Of a DNA stretch of 64,000 bases, positions 23,520 through 35,340 are shown piece by piece. The position numbers were made by a program, and so were the translations under genes. Under the pieces are notes generated by a model. It was not told where the DNA came from and did not search any database. It worked only from the letters and a program-made list of their open reading frames with translations. Source of the DNA: Peromyscus leucopus (Eukaryota > Chordata > Mammalia > Rodentia > Cricetidae); the NCBI RefSeq assembly GCF_004664715.2, contig NC_051075.1, forward strand, positions 87,600,709 through 87,664,708. Direction: 5' to 3'. The number at the start of each line of letters is the position of its first letter. The first letter of the stretch is position 1.

Positions 23520-25642
23520 GCAGGCTTAGTCTTGGTACACTTATAAAGATGAACATTGTGATATCATTCATGAAGAAAATCTTACAATCTTCCTTGCACA
23601 TGAATCTGTAGAATAGATATTTTCAGTATGTGTATCACTAGTAAGGCTGCAATTACCACTATTCTCTTTTCAGAATTTGTATTGTATTTCATATCAAATC
23701 TAGATATAATATTTCTATACTTCTTTTTGATTAAATGTAGTCATTGTGATAATTTTCTAGAGCACAGTGAGCATGCAGTACGTTCAGGTCAAGTTGAGCA
23801 TCTATCACTTGTGGTCAATGTTCCATATACCAAGACTAATCCCCATACAGGTCAGTTCATGTTGTGTTGCCTTCTGCAGCACAGTGGAAGCTTTGTAGAG
23901 CTCGTGTAACTTCCAAACACTGAGTGACGGGACAGAAAGCAGATGTCTGGGAAGCTGCCAGAGTTGGCTGGCTGCAGATAAGCTTGTTGAAGATGTATAA
24001 TCTAGTATCTAGATCTTGCCTTCGTCTCTTCTCTGTCACACAAGAAGGACTGGCATTTGTTCTGCTTTTGGTGTGATCGAATCATTCAGCGGCTGAGTGA
24101 TTTCAATTACCTTTGCAAACAAAACCCTGTGAAATGAGCTTTTGATCATTTTCAAAGTCGAAGATAACTTGTTACATGAGAGGTGCTGGTAAATTAAAAT
24201 GGCTTCATACATACTGATTAAAAATATTATTTGGGATAGTAATGTTTTTTTTTTATTTCATTTGTTTTCTAGCCAAAGAGTACTGCTACACTATGTCAGA
24301 AATATATTTTAGAATTTGTTTTAACATGAATTAAAAAAAAAAAACTTTCTATCATTAATATTCATCAAATCACTTATTAAAGAACAGTAAATTCACACCC
24401 ATGGATGTGATTTGAAGACATCACATACTTGAGAGTGTGAGAAATACCCTCAAGACAAGTAAGATGATTTTCTCTTGCTTGCTTTCCTCTTCTTCTGGCC
24501 CCTCATGGCAGTCCATATAAAGGAAAGCAATGGGAGAAGCCGGAGCAAGAGAGTCTGCTTCCCACAAGCCTGATTGCAGTGTATTTTACAAGGGGTCTCA
24601 AGAAGGTCACCATCTCATATAACTTAAGGATGATCCAATGTTCTGCCTAAATGCTGTATAGGGTAAATAAAAATGCTTTCATTCTGCCATGGCTCTTCCT
24701 CAAGCTATCCACATGGAGAGCTGCACTTCCTTGAAAGCAAGCACTGTCTCTGCAGTTCCTGCCCTGAGCTGTCACACCACTCCTCAGTGTCAGGAAACCC
24801 TGATCCCTTATACCTACTGCTGCATGTCCTTTAAAAATGTCTTTCTACAGGTTAATGCAAGGTTTACAAGGTTAGGGAATTTTACCTTACTGCCTATCAC
24901 ATGATACGTTGTCAGTAAGTATGTTTGGCACTGTAAGTGCTAAGTCAACTAAGCCATTTTCTCTTTCTTAAACATGCTTTCACTCTCAGCACTTCTGGAC
25001 ATCTGCCCTCCACCAGTGAGTAGTCCAGATGCACTCCAGTTTAGAGGCCTGTTTTTTAAGGGTGTTTCTTTCTTAGTCATATTGACCTTGACTGTTGGGT
25101 TTATTGTTGTTGATTTTGTTGTTTTTGTTAATTTTTGATGATTCTGTCTGGTAAGCTAATTCCAGGTGCTTAAATATTCTTCACACCTGTTCTTCACACC
25201 TCTTTATCTCCTTCATTTCTGCCATCCATCCTTTCCTAGATATTCTTCTGTTCTAGTCTTTTAACATCTTCATTCTTCAACAATGTCTACAATCCCAACT
25301 TTGCCTGGATGCCTTCCAAGAAAAATTTAAAAACTCCCTTACAATCTTGGGTTTATAAACAGCTCTGGAGACCATGTTTGGATTTGCCTTTAATTGCAGA
25401 AATGACTGAGATGTAGATTTCCATTATCCTAGACTGATTGACTATTTCCAAGTCATAGAACTGCACATATTTTATTTTTATTTGTATTCATTATCATGTA
25501 CTTTATAAATGACACACATGTTTATACATTTCTAAATGACGTGTTTAATTGCCTTCTATTTTCTTTGATTTCTGCTTAAACTTAGCAGTTTCATAACCTT
25601 TACCATGTTTCTAAAACTGTCTCATATTTTTGTCTTTAACAG
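23520..25642. other. Unique intronic sequence up to exon 3
   Basis: No clear SINE or LTR. 24060-24240 is a candidate conserved element (see findings). Confidence 0.5.
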
Positions 25643-25807
25643 GTCATTGCTATAGTGATGGACATATTTACTGATGTGGATATTTTCAAAGAAATAGTGG
25701 AGGCATCAACTCGAGGGATATCTGTATATATTTTACTTGATGAGTCCAATTTTAATCATTTTCTAACTATGACTGAAAAACAAGGTTGTCAAATTCAACG
25801 TCTCAGG
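25643..25807 (+). CDS. Fam83b: FAM83B exon 3 (DUF1669 domain, first part in window)
   Basis: This internal exon encodes 55 residues, from [15 protein letters not shown] to [12 protein letters not shown]83B is a cytoplasmic/membrane-associated scaffold known to bind CK1 isoforms through DUF1669 and to promote EGFR, RAS/RAF and PI3K signalling in epithelial cells. The exon follows a pyrimidine-rich tract and AG at 25641-25642 and ends before a strong GTAAGA donor at 25808. Its length of 165 nt makes both borders phase 0, and the frame is open throughout. The segment matches the FAM83B stretch that follows the first ~148 residues of the human protein. In DUF1669 it forms a strand-helix-strand of the pseudo-PLD fold (TDVDIF, then [12 protein letters not shown]). 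Recognition rests on remembered family sequence, not on a search. Confidence is high because all three exons join in phase. Confidence 0.96.
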
Positions 25808-26623
25808 GTAAGATTCAATATTTCCTCAAGTACTTTTGCTTACCATTTTCATTTCTATTCAAATTTGAGTCATGGTAAGATAAATTAGCCAGGAAAAAAT
25901 AAAAGAAGAAGACAAAACAATGAAGAGAGAGTGATGATTAGAAGATTGGAAGACTTGTTTTTTCCTGGAATGTGCTTCTTGACGGAGGATGCCTGGGCAC
26001 TCTTTGGAGTTAGCTGTCACCAGGAATAGTTAGTGATTCTGTTTCACATATACAGCTTTGAAACCTCTGGCAACGGTCCTGCAATTTGATATGTGTTGCT
26101 TTGTCAAAGCATTTGAATTAGTGTTTTCAGTTATATTTGACTTATGAAAAGATTTTCATGCTATTATAATCAGAAAGTATCTCTCACAGTGAAATCTAAT
26201 ATCATTTGTGAAACAATTCTGTGTAAACAGAAAACATGTCCTTTTAAGCTATGTTAAAAGTATTTTGAAATGGTTCTTTTCTTGAGTATTTAATTTTAGA
26301 GAAATGCTTGCAAATGCTTGCAATTTTCTTTAATGAATTTTTATGTGTTTTCAAAGTTTGTTTCAAACAAGTGTTTTGGGGCCGGACAATGGTGGCACAT
26401 GCCTTTAATCCTAGCACTTGGGGAACAGGGGCAAGTGGAGCTCTGAGAATTCAAGGCCAGCTTCGTCTACAAAATGAATTCCAGAACAGCCAGAACTGTT
26501 ACACAGAGAAACACTGTCTTGAAAAAAAAAATATTTTTGATGTGTTTACATTGCTATTTATTTACTTTTCAAAACACCTCACTTCTAGATATAATTTTAC
26601 TTTATATTTACATATAATTGTAG
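25808..26623 (+). other. Fam83b: FAM83B intron 3 (816 bp, phase 0)
   Basis: It begins GTAAGA and ends TTGTAG. It contains a B1 SINE near its 3' end (26381-26531) and otherwise AT-rich unique sequence. The acceptor tract between the B1 and the exon is only moderately pyrimidine-rich. Confidence 0.92.
26381..26531 (+). mobile_element. B1 SINE in intron 3
   Basis: GGCCGGACAATGGTGGCACATGCCTTTAATCCTAGCACTTGG ... ACACAGAGAAACACTGTCTTG plus a short A-run. It lies in sense orientation with FAM83B and ends ~90 bp before exon 4. Confidence 0.85.
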
Positions 26624-26748
26624 AACATTCGAGTACGGACAGTAAAAGGCCAAGATTATCTTTCGAAAACAGGAGCAAAATTCCATGGGAAAATGGAACA
26701 GAAATTTTTGTTAGTTGACTGCCAGAAAGTGATGTACGGTTCTTACAG
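26624..26748 (+). CDS. Fam83b: FAM83B exon 4 (pseudo-PLD HGK motif)
   Basis: This 125-nt exon starts in phase 0 after TAG at 26621-26623 and ends in phase 2 before GTAAGA at 26749. Its last codon is split: AG here plus C in exon 5 gives Ser. It encodes 41 residues from [15 protein letters not shown] to KVMYGSY. The segment [10 protein letters not shown] resembles half of a phospholipase-D HxK motif: His at 26684-26686 and Lys two residues later. The acidic residue expected after that motif is missing, which fits the pseudo-enzyme status of DUF1669. If 148 residues precede exon 3, the Lys codon at 26702-26704 corresponds to Lys230 of human FAM83B, reported as needed for its growth-promoting activity. 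No stop or frameshift is present. A B1 SINE ends about 90 bp upstream of the acceptor. Confidence 0.96.
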
Positions 26749-26855
26749 GTAAGAATATTGCATTTATCTTATGCATTTCCATCCATTCAAATAAGTTATT
26801 ACTTTGAGATTTTAGCAGAATCAACTTAGCTGTATCTTAAAAATAAGAAGAAAAG

Positions 26856-27048
26856 AGGCCGGAGGGGTGCTCAGCACTTATTACTCCTACAGAGGACCTG
26901 AGTTTGGTTCCAAGCACCTGCCTTGTAAAGGCTCACAATCACCATTAACTCCAGCCCTAGAGGTGATCTAAGCCCTCTTCTGGCCTTTTCTAGAACTGCA
27001 CTCAAAATTATAAACCCACATACAGATGCATACACATAATTAGAATTA
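26856..27048 (+). mobile_element. B2 SINE
   Basis: GGCCGGAGGGGTGCTCAGCACTTATTACTCC ... GAGTTTGGTTCCAAGCACC ... GGCTCACAATCACCATTAACTCCAG ... GTGATCTAAGCCCTCTTCTGGCC matches the B2 head and body. Confidence 0.8.
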
Positions 27049-27049
27049 T

Positions 27050-27890
27050 TTTTAATTTTTATTTAAAAGTTTTCTTTTCTATTTTACATACCAACCACAG
27101 TTCCCCTTCCCTCCCTTCCTCCTGCTCACTCCCCACCTTCTCCCTACCCCACCCCCATCCACTCCTCAGAGAGGTTAAGACCTCCCATGGAGAGTCCACA
27201 AAGTCTGGCATATCAAGTTGAGGCAGGACCAACCCCTTCCCCCCTGTATCAAGGCTGAGCAAGGTATCCCTCCATAGGGAATGGGCTCCAAAAAGTCAGT
27301 TCATGCACTAGGGATAAATCCTTGTCCCACTGCCAGTGACCCAACATGCTGTCACCCACATTAAGAAGGCCTAGTTCTGTCCCATGCAGGTTCCCCAGCT
27401 GTCAGTCCAGAGTCAGTGAGCTCAAACTAGCTCGGGTTAGCTGTCTCTGTGGGTTTCCCCATCATGATCTTGACCCCTTCGCTCATATAATCCCTCCTCT
27501 GTCTCTTTGACTAGACTCCAGGAACTCCACCCAGTGCTTGGCTATGGATCTCTGCATCTTCTTACATCAGTTACTGCATGAAAGTTCTATGATGACAATT
27601 AGGGTAGTCATCGATCTGATTACAGGGGAAGGCCAGTTCAGGGACCCTCTCCACTATTGCTATGAGTCTTAGCCAGGGTCATCCTTGTGGGTTCCTGGGA
27701 ATTTCTCTAGCACCAGGTTTTCTCCTAACCCCATAATGGCCCACTCTGTCAAGATATCTTTTTCCCTGCTCTCCCTCTCTGTCCCTCCCCTACTTCGACC
27801 ATCCTGTTCCCTCAAGTTCTCTTGCCACCTCCCCTTATCTATCCCCCCATGCCCCCAGTATACTCAGGAGATCTTACCTATTTTTTAAAA
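27050..27890 (-). mobile_element. Rodent L1 3' end, antisense (~840 bp)
   Basis: The T-rich left end is the complement of the tail. It is followed by ACATACCAACCACAGTTCCCC, CTCCCATGGAGAGTCCAC, AGCAAGGTATCCC and TCCCATGCAGGTTCCCCAGCTG, then AGTTACTGCATGAAAGTTC. This is the complement of the rodent L1 3' UTR. It is 5'-truncated at about 27890. Confidence 0.75.
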
Positions 27891-28144
27891 AATCCTTTTT
27901 AAAATTTGAAAAATGATTCAGAATCTATAGCATGGAGATTTGGAGACTTGGGCTTTGCTAACTTCCCTATGGTCCTCAGGCTACTCACATGACTATGGGT
28001 GATCCTGTAACCTGGCTTCCTATTCATCAAAACAGTAAGGGAGTTCCCCAAGATTTAAGGTGCTTCGCAACCCTAAAAAAAACAAAAGTGGATTAAGTCC
28101 TACAAAGGCAATGTGTAATGTGAATCGAGAAACAATCACTTCAG

Positions 28145-28275
28145 CCAGTTTGGGTAGCATATGCCTGTAATCTCAGCATGCAGGAGGATTGCCACAAGTT
28201 CAGTGCCAGCCTGGTCTATGTGGTGAGTTTGAGTTTAGCTAGGGCTATAGCCAGATCCTGTCTCAAAGACCAAAA
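28145..28275 (+). mobile_element. B1 SINE, diverged
   Basis: GTAGCATATGCCTGTAATCTCAGCATGCAGG ... GCCAGCCTGGTCTATGTGG ... AGCCAGATCCTGTCTCAAAG follows the B1 pattern. Confidence 0.65.
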
Positions 28276-28277
28276 CA

Positions 28278-28414
28278 AGGGCTGGAGTGATTACTTAGCC
28301 CATAGAGGTGTTTATTTCCAATCCTAATGCTTTGAGTTTGATCCGTAATACTCCCATGATAGAACCAATGCTAACAAGTTATCCACTGACATCCACATAC
28401 ACACTGTGGCACAT

Positions 28415-28463
<49 letters not shown>

Positions 28464-28515
28464 TGCACACATACACATGCACAAAATAATCAATGAATAA
28501 AATATAAATATCAGA
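28278..28515 (+). mobile_element. B3-like SINE with (CA)n tail
   Basis: GGGCTGGAGTGATTACTTAGC at the head, then CAAGTTATCCACTGACATCCACATACACACTGTGGCACATGC, a (CA)n tract and AATAAAATATAAATA. Confidence 0.6.
28416..28460. repeat. (CA)n microsatellite
   Basis: About 22 CA units. Confidence 0.97.
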
Positions 28516-29768
28516 CACCCATAGAAACAAAACAATGTAAAAAACAAGTTATTCAAAAGAAAAAAAAAAATAGAAGTTGTTTAGCACTTTGAAGAGTCCA
28601 CCAGGAAATGTACCTGTATACTGATGGTCAGTATCTGAGAAAACCAGAACTGCAATCATATCTAGGTCAGGCTGATCTGGAGTGTAGACATTGCCTTGTA
28701 ATTGCTCAGTAATGTCCAGTAAGGCATTATTCCTGAATGTGACACATAGTGTATTGATATAAACGGGCAAATAAAAACACCAACAAATACTTCTAAGCCC
28801 AGGTCACCGAGTTACTGTAGACCTACCATAGAAGACATTGGCATGACTCCAGTGAGCTGTGGCAGTGAACAGGTCAGAATAGCAGAGGCTTCACCCTTTG
28901 ACAAATTTAAACATCCATGAAGAAATAACATCTTGAAGTCTTGAGCAAGTGGCTTTGTTTATGTAAAATTAGAATGATCGTGGAACACACTACATGGCAT
29001 TTCTGTGCAATTTCACCTCCCAAACAATAATATTAGCTATTATTTCAGGACTTTCTGCTTGTGTCTGCTGTAGGCTCAGGGAGGTCCCCCTCCTTTAAAG
29101 CCATTTGGCATTCCAAATGAAAACTTGTAAAGACCAGAAATTACAACTAGTACTTGAAATTAATGAGTCATTTTAAGGTCTCATTATATATGTATATATT
29201 TGTTCGGACACCCTTAGTTTTAACGAGTTTTTAATTAAGCTTTTAATTAAGATTGAGTTTACTTTACTTATACATGGTGTCTCTTACTTGAGTGCATCCC
29301 AGTTGCTCTTTCTGTTTTCACCCTTTGACTTGAGGTTTAACAATATTTTCAATTCTGGATTTACCTCTCTGCTTCTGCCACTAGGATTTGATAGTTAAAT
29401 GTCATGACGACTGGAGCTGAGCTACTTAGGTTGATACGTGTTGGTTTTTAACAGAGTTCTTACTCTGGGAGGAAAAGTCATGAAACACGACAGAATCCAC
29501 TAACAAGAGTTTCTTTAAGATGAGGAGAGAGGGATAGATGTCCACAGGCCTGTAGAAAAACACATGTGTGAAGGGAGCCAAGGAATCATGGTGCCGGCTT
29601 ATAAAGGCTGAGCTGTGCCTGTGTACACAGGCCCACGTGGCTAGTCCATGCATGTGCATAGATCACATGGTCATGCTGCACACTTTGCACAATCACGTAG
29701 GACATTTGACCCGGAAATGACCAGGTGGAAATGACTAAGTGTCCTGCTGGGCATGCACGACAGGCAAT

Positions 29769-29769
<1 letters not shown>
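28516..29769. other. Unique intronic sequence
   Basis: No exon or repeat family recognised. Confidence 0.5.
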
Positions 29770-29864
<95 letters not shown>

Positions 29865-29890
29865 CAGGGAGGGAGGGAGGGAGGGAGGGA
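29770..29890. repeat. (GAAA)n then (GGGA)n tract
   Basis: About 95 bp of GAAA units (29770-29864) followed by six GGGA units (29867-29890). It is strictly purine on the + strand apart from one C at 29865. Confidence 0.95.
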
Positions 29891-30289
29891 AGAAAATTAA
29901 TTTAACAAAAAAAAAAGAAAAGAATAACCAAAACCAAATAAATAAATAAGCTAAGCCAGATCTAGAAAGTCTCTCTAACCCCAGGCCATGGGGAGGAGTG
30001 GAGGAGAATATTCTAAGAGCAGAGAATATTATGGTTTATCTGACCTTCTTTCTAGTAACTCCATTCTCTGTGTTATTTCAAGATCATTTTAAATACACGT
30101 CTTTTAAAAATCGTTAGTTGTAAGCCATTGTCACTTTTTTTTTTTTTTACTTTCCTGTGTCATTTGTTGTCCAGGGAACTGTTACACAGTGCACTCAAGT
30201 GTATGTTGTGCATGGAATGTTTCCTGTCTGTACCCTCACCTTGCCTTAAATCATTCCTCACCTTCCAGTTCATTTCCTTAAGTGATTTT

Positions 30290-30442
30290 TTTAATTTCTT
30301 TTACTTGTTGAGATTATAACAAAATTACATCATTTTCCCCTTCCCTTTCCTCCCTCCAAACCTGCCAATATACCCTTTCTTGGTCCCTTTCAAATTCATG
30401 GGCTCTTTAAAAAAAATCAGTTGTTATTGCATACACACATAT

Positions 30443-30490
<48 letters not shown>

Positions 30491-30770
30491 TCCTAACTAC
30501 ATAAATACAACCTGCTCAGTCAGTCTATGTAATGTTATTTGTATATGTGTTTTCTGAGCTGAAATTGAACAACCAAATGCTGTGCTCTTCCCTGGGGAAG
30601 GATGTTCTCCTGCTCTCTCTCAGCATTCCTTAGTTTCCTGTAATACTTTGTATAGGGTTGAAGCCTCATGGTTTTCCCTTATCCACTTCAGCATGTCTAT
30701 TGATGACCTTGTTCTCCTCCTGCTGAACCAAGCTCAGGTACCCCAGGTGAGCAGTAAGGGTGTTTAACTG
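30290..30770 (-). mobile_element. Rodent L1 (Lx-like) fragment, antisense, with (CA)n
   Basis: CCCTTTCCTCCCTCCAAACC, CTTTCAAATTCATGGGCTC, AACCTGCTCAGTCAGTCTATG and GTGCTCTTCCCTGGGGAAGG ... CAGCATTCCTTAGTTTCCTG follow a rodent L1 segment. The (CA)n is at 30446-30489. Confidence 0.6.
30446..30489. repeat. (CA)n microsatellite
   Basis: 22 CA units inside the L1 fragment. Confidence 0.96.
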
Positions 30771-30883
30771 TTAAGCCATCACTCCTGTCATCCTTGGCTG
30801 AGTTTCATATTGTAAAAAATATTTCAAAAGTTCTTGTATAATAGTTATAAACCACTTTTGTCAAAATCTGTTTCCTTCTTCAG

Positions 30884-31030
30884 TCGGGAGGTGGTGGTGC
30901 ACGCCTTTAATTCCAGCACTTGGGAGGCAGAGACAGGCGGATCTCTGTGAGTTTGAGGCCAGCCTGGTCAAAAGAGTGAGTTCCAGGAAAGGCTCCAAAG
31001 TCACAGAGAAACCCTGTCTCAACAAAAAGG
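30884..31030 (+). mobile_element. B1 SINE
   Basis: GTCGGGAGGTGGTGGTGCACGCCTTTAATTCCAGCACTTGGG ... GCCAGCCTGGTCAAAAGAGTGAGTTCCAGGAAAGG ... CACAGAGAAACCCTGTCTC. Well preserved. Confidence 0.92.
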
Positions 31031-31154
31031 AGCTTGAGTTCTGTATACTATAGCATCTCATTTCCCCATTTTCCTTGTGGACACCCTTGTATTTGTTTTC
31101 CTGTTTTCTTCCGTCTGCTTCTATTTCCTCTTCTCCTTTCCTTTTCTTTCCTTA

Positions 31155-31297
31155 GTTCTTTTTAGACAAAGTATTCCTTGATTGCCCAGGCTGCCTATGA
31201 ACTAGCTATGTAGTCTGGTTGTTCTTAAATTCCCAAATTTCTAGCTCTTGCCAGGCCAATATTGAGATTACAGGTGTATACCACCACACTCAGCTGA
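31155..31297 (-). mobile_element. Old B1-type SINE, antisense
   Basis: TTAGACAAAGTATTCCTTGATTGCCCAGGCTGCC ... ATTGAGATTACAGGTGTATACCACCACACTCAGC is the complement of an old B1 monomer. Confidence 0.7.
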
Positions 31298-32501
31298 AAA
31301 TGTGTTCTTTAATTAATACCCACACCATAGAAGGCGTTGGGTTATAAAGTCCCATTATTTGTAGAGATGCCTAGAATCTGCAGTCTTCACAGCCACATGT
31401 CTATAACAGCTCACACAAAGATGGCTTGTCAGGAAAACACAAGCATTTAATATATAAAACACACGTATTTTACAGTCAATGAGTATAAATAATACTTTGA
31501 ATTTGGTATCCCCACATGAAATTGTAAGGGACATTTTCGGAGATATTTATAAGTTATTTTAAATAAGTTCGACTCAAAGAACTTCTTGTTTGTTATAGAC
31601 AGGGCCCCTAAATTGAGACCCTACTGCCTTTGTCTGCTGATTGCTGGGGTTACAGATGTGAGCCTCTAAGTCGCACTGAAAAAGAATTATTGTAATATCC
31701 TGCTTTTTAAATATTAGGACCTCTAAAAAATTTGCAAGACTTTCCCTAAAGTTGGTGTCTCCACGGTGCCATTTTTAATCAGGCTTGAGGATGGTCACAT
31801 TTGAGATGCATGCTGCAACCAACATACTCTCACTTCTTGACCCAGTGACCTTTACTGCCTTTCCTTCTTAACCCCTGGCCAGGAACCCAGCTGCTCAAGT
31901 CAGTTTTGGTATGTGAATTAATAGCTCCACTCAAAGGTTCATGACTGATGCATGATGTCCTGTTAGGAGTAGAGAAAGTGTTTTTAACCCAAGTAAATCT
32001 AGTTGTGTGTTTTTAAAATGTAAATGATATTAAAGACACACATTCTGAAGTGTACTTGCTATTTTCCCCCTTTAGTTGCCCTTGGTCTTGGCCTTCAGAT
32101 ATACTTTTCATGACTAGCTCTTCTGATACTGATTCCAATATCTTTAATAATCTTATTAGGCTGATTTTTCCAATTCATGAATTTGTCACCATCTCTTCTT
32201 GTTTTATTGTGACTTAGGTATATTTCCCGCCCACCTGTGTCCACTTTCCTTTCTTATCCGGATTCTTCCAGTAGAGTACTATCACAAATTTCTGCTTCAC
32301 AAGAAATCCAAGTTTACGTTATAGAAACTGGGTCAAAACTGCACATTGCTGAAGTATTTCCTTTTCCGTCACAAAATTAATAGGCATTTTATTTTGCTTC
32401 ATGTGTGTGCACATGTGTTAGCAAGTTAAGTGCAGCTGCATTTGTAAGTCCAAGGAGGACTACCTCAGATATCTTTCTTCTAGTGCCTTCCATTTGTGTG
32501 G

Positions 32502-32536
<35 letters not shown>

Positions 32537-33605
32537 TTTATGCACACATCTATGTGGAGAACAAAGATCAATCTCAGATTCCATTCCATTGGGCTGGGAG
32601 TCAGCCTGTTTCTCACCTCCCCAGGACTTTCCAAAAGGCTTGGGTTGTTTGTTTGCTTGTATTTTTTTCTTGCTTCCTTGTTTTTCCCATTCATCGCCTT
32701 CTCTCCTACTTACTGCTCTTGCTTTACAGCTGACTGCACGGTTTTCAGCACGTGAGTGACTTTTCCTAATGCTCAGTTACTGACGACAATGTGTTATGTG
32801 CAATCTAGGCTGGCAGGGCCTACGTCAGGAGCACAAGCTCGGGTCCCAGGACGGTCCACATTCCTGGTGCTCTGACCCATGTTTGCCTAACTCCCATTTT
32901 CCCTTGTTTTTCTTTCTCAACACTGAGAAGAATGTACGTTCTGTTTTGCTAGACATTCTAAATGTTTCTGTTATGTCCTGTTGTTCTCTAATGTTTTTCA
33001 ACTCTCTGTTTATAAATCCATTATTGAAAGCAGCTACTGTTTATTATATTTTGATTGTTCTCTTTCATAATTTACTTAATATACTTCAAAGATCTGATGC
33101 ATAAATAAAATTTTATTATGAATGGTATTTACTCATTAATTATGAATGAGTATTATTGTGATTTTAAACACCATCTTCTCTCTAAAGTAAATTGACCCTT
33201 TTATCATCGTATGATGTCTGTCTTTCATAACATCTCAGACTTCAAAGTCTGTTGTCTCTGATATCATGATGCCTCTTGTCCTTATCTTAGTCATCCTCTT
33301 CAAGACACTGCTTTTCTTGGTCCTCCGTTTTCAACTCCTGTCTGTCCTTAGATCTGAAGGGAGTCTTGAAGACAGCCAGTGTTTGGGGCTGGAATTTTTA
33401 TCCATTCATTTGATTTATGTCTTTTGGTTGGAGAGTCAGAAATGATTCTTAACAAGAAAGTTACCTTTGCCGTTGCTGTGTTCAGAACAAGCTGGAACTC
33501 TTTCCCCTGACTGTTTTTTTTCTTTTTGTTGACATCTTTGTACGGATGTGTCTTGATTCTCTTCTTTCTTTTCTCATGTCCTACAGCTTTTTTTTTTTTT
33601 TTTAA
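31298..33605. other. Mostly unique intronic sequence
   Basis: 31590-31680 may be another decayed B1. A (GT)n lies at 32506-32535. The open frame at 32796-33104 has no recognisable features and starts in no SINE or LTR I know. Confidence 0.45.
32506..32535. repeat. (GT)n microsatellite
   Basis: About 15 GT units. Confidence 0.95.
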
Positions 33606-33715
33606 CTTTGTTTCATTTTGAGACAGGATTTCAATGTGTAATCTAGCCTAACCTGGAGTTCATGGAACTCCTGCCCCAGCCTCCCAAGTACTAAGATCTT
33701 AAGCATGACCTACCA
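33606..33715 (-). mobile_element. Old B1-type SINE, antisense
   Basis: A poly(T) run is followed by TTTTGAGACAGGATTTCAATGTGTAATCTAGCC ... CCAGCCTCCCAAGTACTAAGATC ... CCTACCACCTG. Confidence 0.65.
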
Positions 33716-34205
33716 CCTGAAATTGAGTGTGTATCATAAGATTCAAGGCTTAAATTCTATTAGTTCATTATTATTGCCATTCAACTTATACAAACATCCT
33801 CTGATACAGTTCCTACTTCACCATTAGTTTGGATCTTTTTTTTTAAATGTGTTGGGGTATTTTTCCCAGTCTGTGGCCTTTCTTGTTATAATTGATATCT
33901 TTTAAACAGCGTATAAAGAAGAAAAAGAAACCAATGTGTACAATAACAGATTTAATGAAACTTATATTCTTTCTGACAATATAAACATTTCTGACTCTTA
34001 ATTTTTTTACTTTGATAATAATACATTTAATTTATCACTTCTTATTAAATTTTTAATGTATCTTCAGTGTACCATACCCAAAGATATAGATCTCAACAAG
34101 CTATATGGGGTCCCTGTGATAAATTTTATGATTGGGGACAAAAAGAAAAAAATGTGATTGAACATCTTAAGCAAAGGGTAAGCTATGCAGAAGGAACCAG
34201 AGAAA
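33716..34205. other. Unique intronic sequence
   Basis: AT-rich. No repeat or exon recognised. Confidence 0.5.
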
Positions 34206-34310
34206 CAAGCTGGGTGTTGTGGCCCTTGCTCTTAACCCTAGTGTTCTAGAGGATGAGTCGAGAATATCCCCTAGGCCAGCCTGGGATAAAAGCGTATGAG
34301 AGCTTTCTTT
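34206..34310 (+). mobile_element. B1 SINE fragment
   Basis: AAGCTGGGTGTTGTGGCCCTTGCTCTTAACCCTAGTGTTC ... AGGCCAGCCTGGGATAAAAG. The 3' half is missing. Confidence 0.55.
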
Positions 34311-35295
34311 TAGACCAGGTGAGGATTTGCATGTTATTTTAAGTAAATTAGAAAATCCTATATTGGAATGTGATATCTATATCAGTTAACAAATAAGGAA
34401 ATGAAGAAGCAAAGATTGAGATTAGCTTATGACACTTTGACTTGGGTGATGTAGAATTGTGAGGGTTTTTGGAATTCACTGATTCCAAAAACATCAGAAT
34501 CTGTTTATTTCTATTAGTTCTGGGAGCCAGAATATTTAGAGGTGATTCCTTGCTTTGTGTGGACCACTGAAAGGATGCTTGAAAGAGTGATTTAAGTAAG
34601 ATTGAGGTAGAAAGTGCCTTGTATGGGTGGAATGCCTAAAGCTGTAGTTGAAACGCTGTCTCAAGTAAGAATGAAATGATGGCAGGTCTGGGAAGGATGG
34701 GATGGGATGAAGATTCACCAACTGGACACAGTAGTCTGGCAAGGCTGGTTAATGTTGCAAGCAGACACTGGACATAGAGTCTTCACATGCAGAGGAGCTT
34801 AGTACTAACAGTACAGATCTGTAGCTTTTGCCTTGTAGATGACACAAGTTACCTAAAGTGACAGAGAAGCATAGGAATCCCTCCCAAATCCTGCAGATGC
34901 CATATAGGTCATTCAGATTCACCTTTGAAAAACTCAACTGAATATCTTACTGTAACCTGCAATTCATTACAGCATTCCAAAGGAAACTTTTTCCAGTTGT
35001 CTTACATTATCAATTTCCTAAACTCAGTTCTTGGGGGTTATTTTATTTTATAACCTATAGGGTTGTACTTTATTCTCATGTTCTCCTCTTTATAGTAAAT
35101 TCGATCCCTGATCTGTCAAGTGTGTGCTATAAGCAACCACTAGGAAAATGATCCCCAAACATTTCTTTCTCTTATAATTTATCTGAATTTGGGGACAAAT
35201 CCTAAACAACAAACTTTCTGCTTAGCTTTCAACTTACCTACACACCTCACAAGTCCCTCATATCACTTCTTTATACCAGATAAGTATAATCTGGG

Positions 35296-35340
<45 letters not shown>

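Larger units (their letters stand above)
1..25642 (+). other. Fam83b: FAM83B intron 2 (partial, inferred)
   Basis: Everything upstream of exon 3 is read as intron. The exon carrying the N-terminal ~148 residues of FAM83B would be one long open frame, and none of the open frames on the + strand here resembles it. Intron 3' end features are visible: a pyrimidine-rich stretch at 25600-25640 and the AG at 25641-25642. The stretch holds the repeats listed separately. That the 5' exons lie further upstream is an inference. Confidence 0.75.

Noticed and set aside
1..25642. FAM83B exon 2 (N-terminal ~148 residues) in the window
   Set aside because: I looked for a long + strand open frame with the family's N-terminal features and saw none.
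26308..26718. 136-residue + strand open frame as a gene
   Set aside because: It reads through a B1 SINE, intron and exon 4 of FAM83B in the wrong frame. Exon 4 is correctly read in another frame with good splice borders.
29770..29864. Regular GAAA array as a CRISPR-like array
   Set aside because: The unit is 4 bp with no spacers. It is a microsatellite in a mammalian genome.
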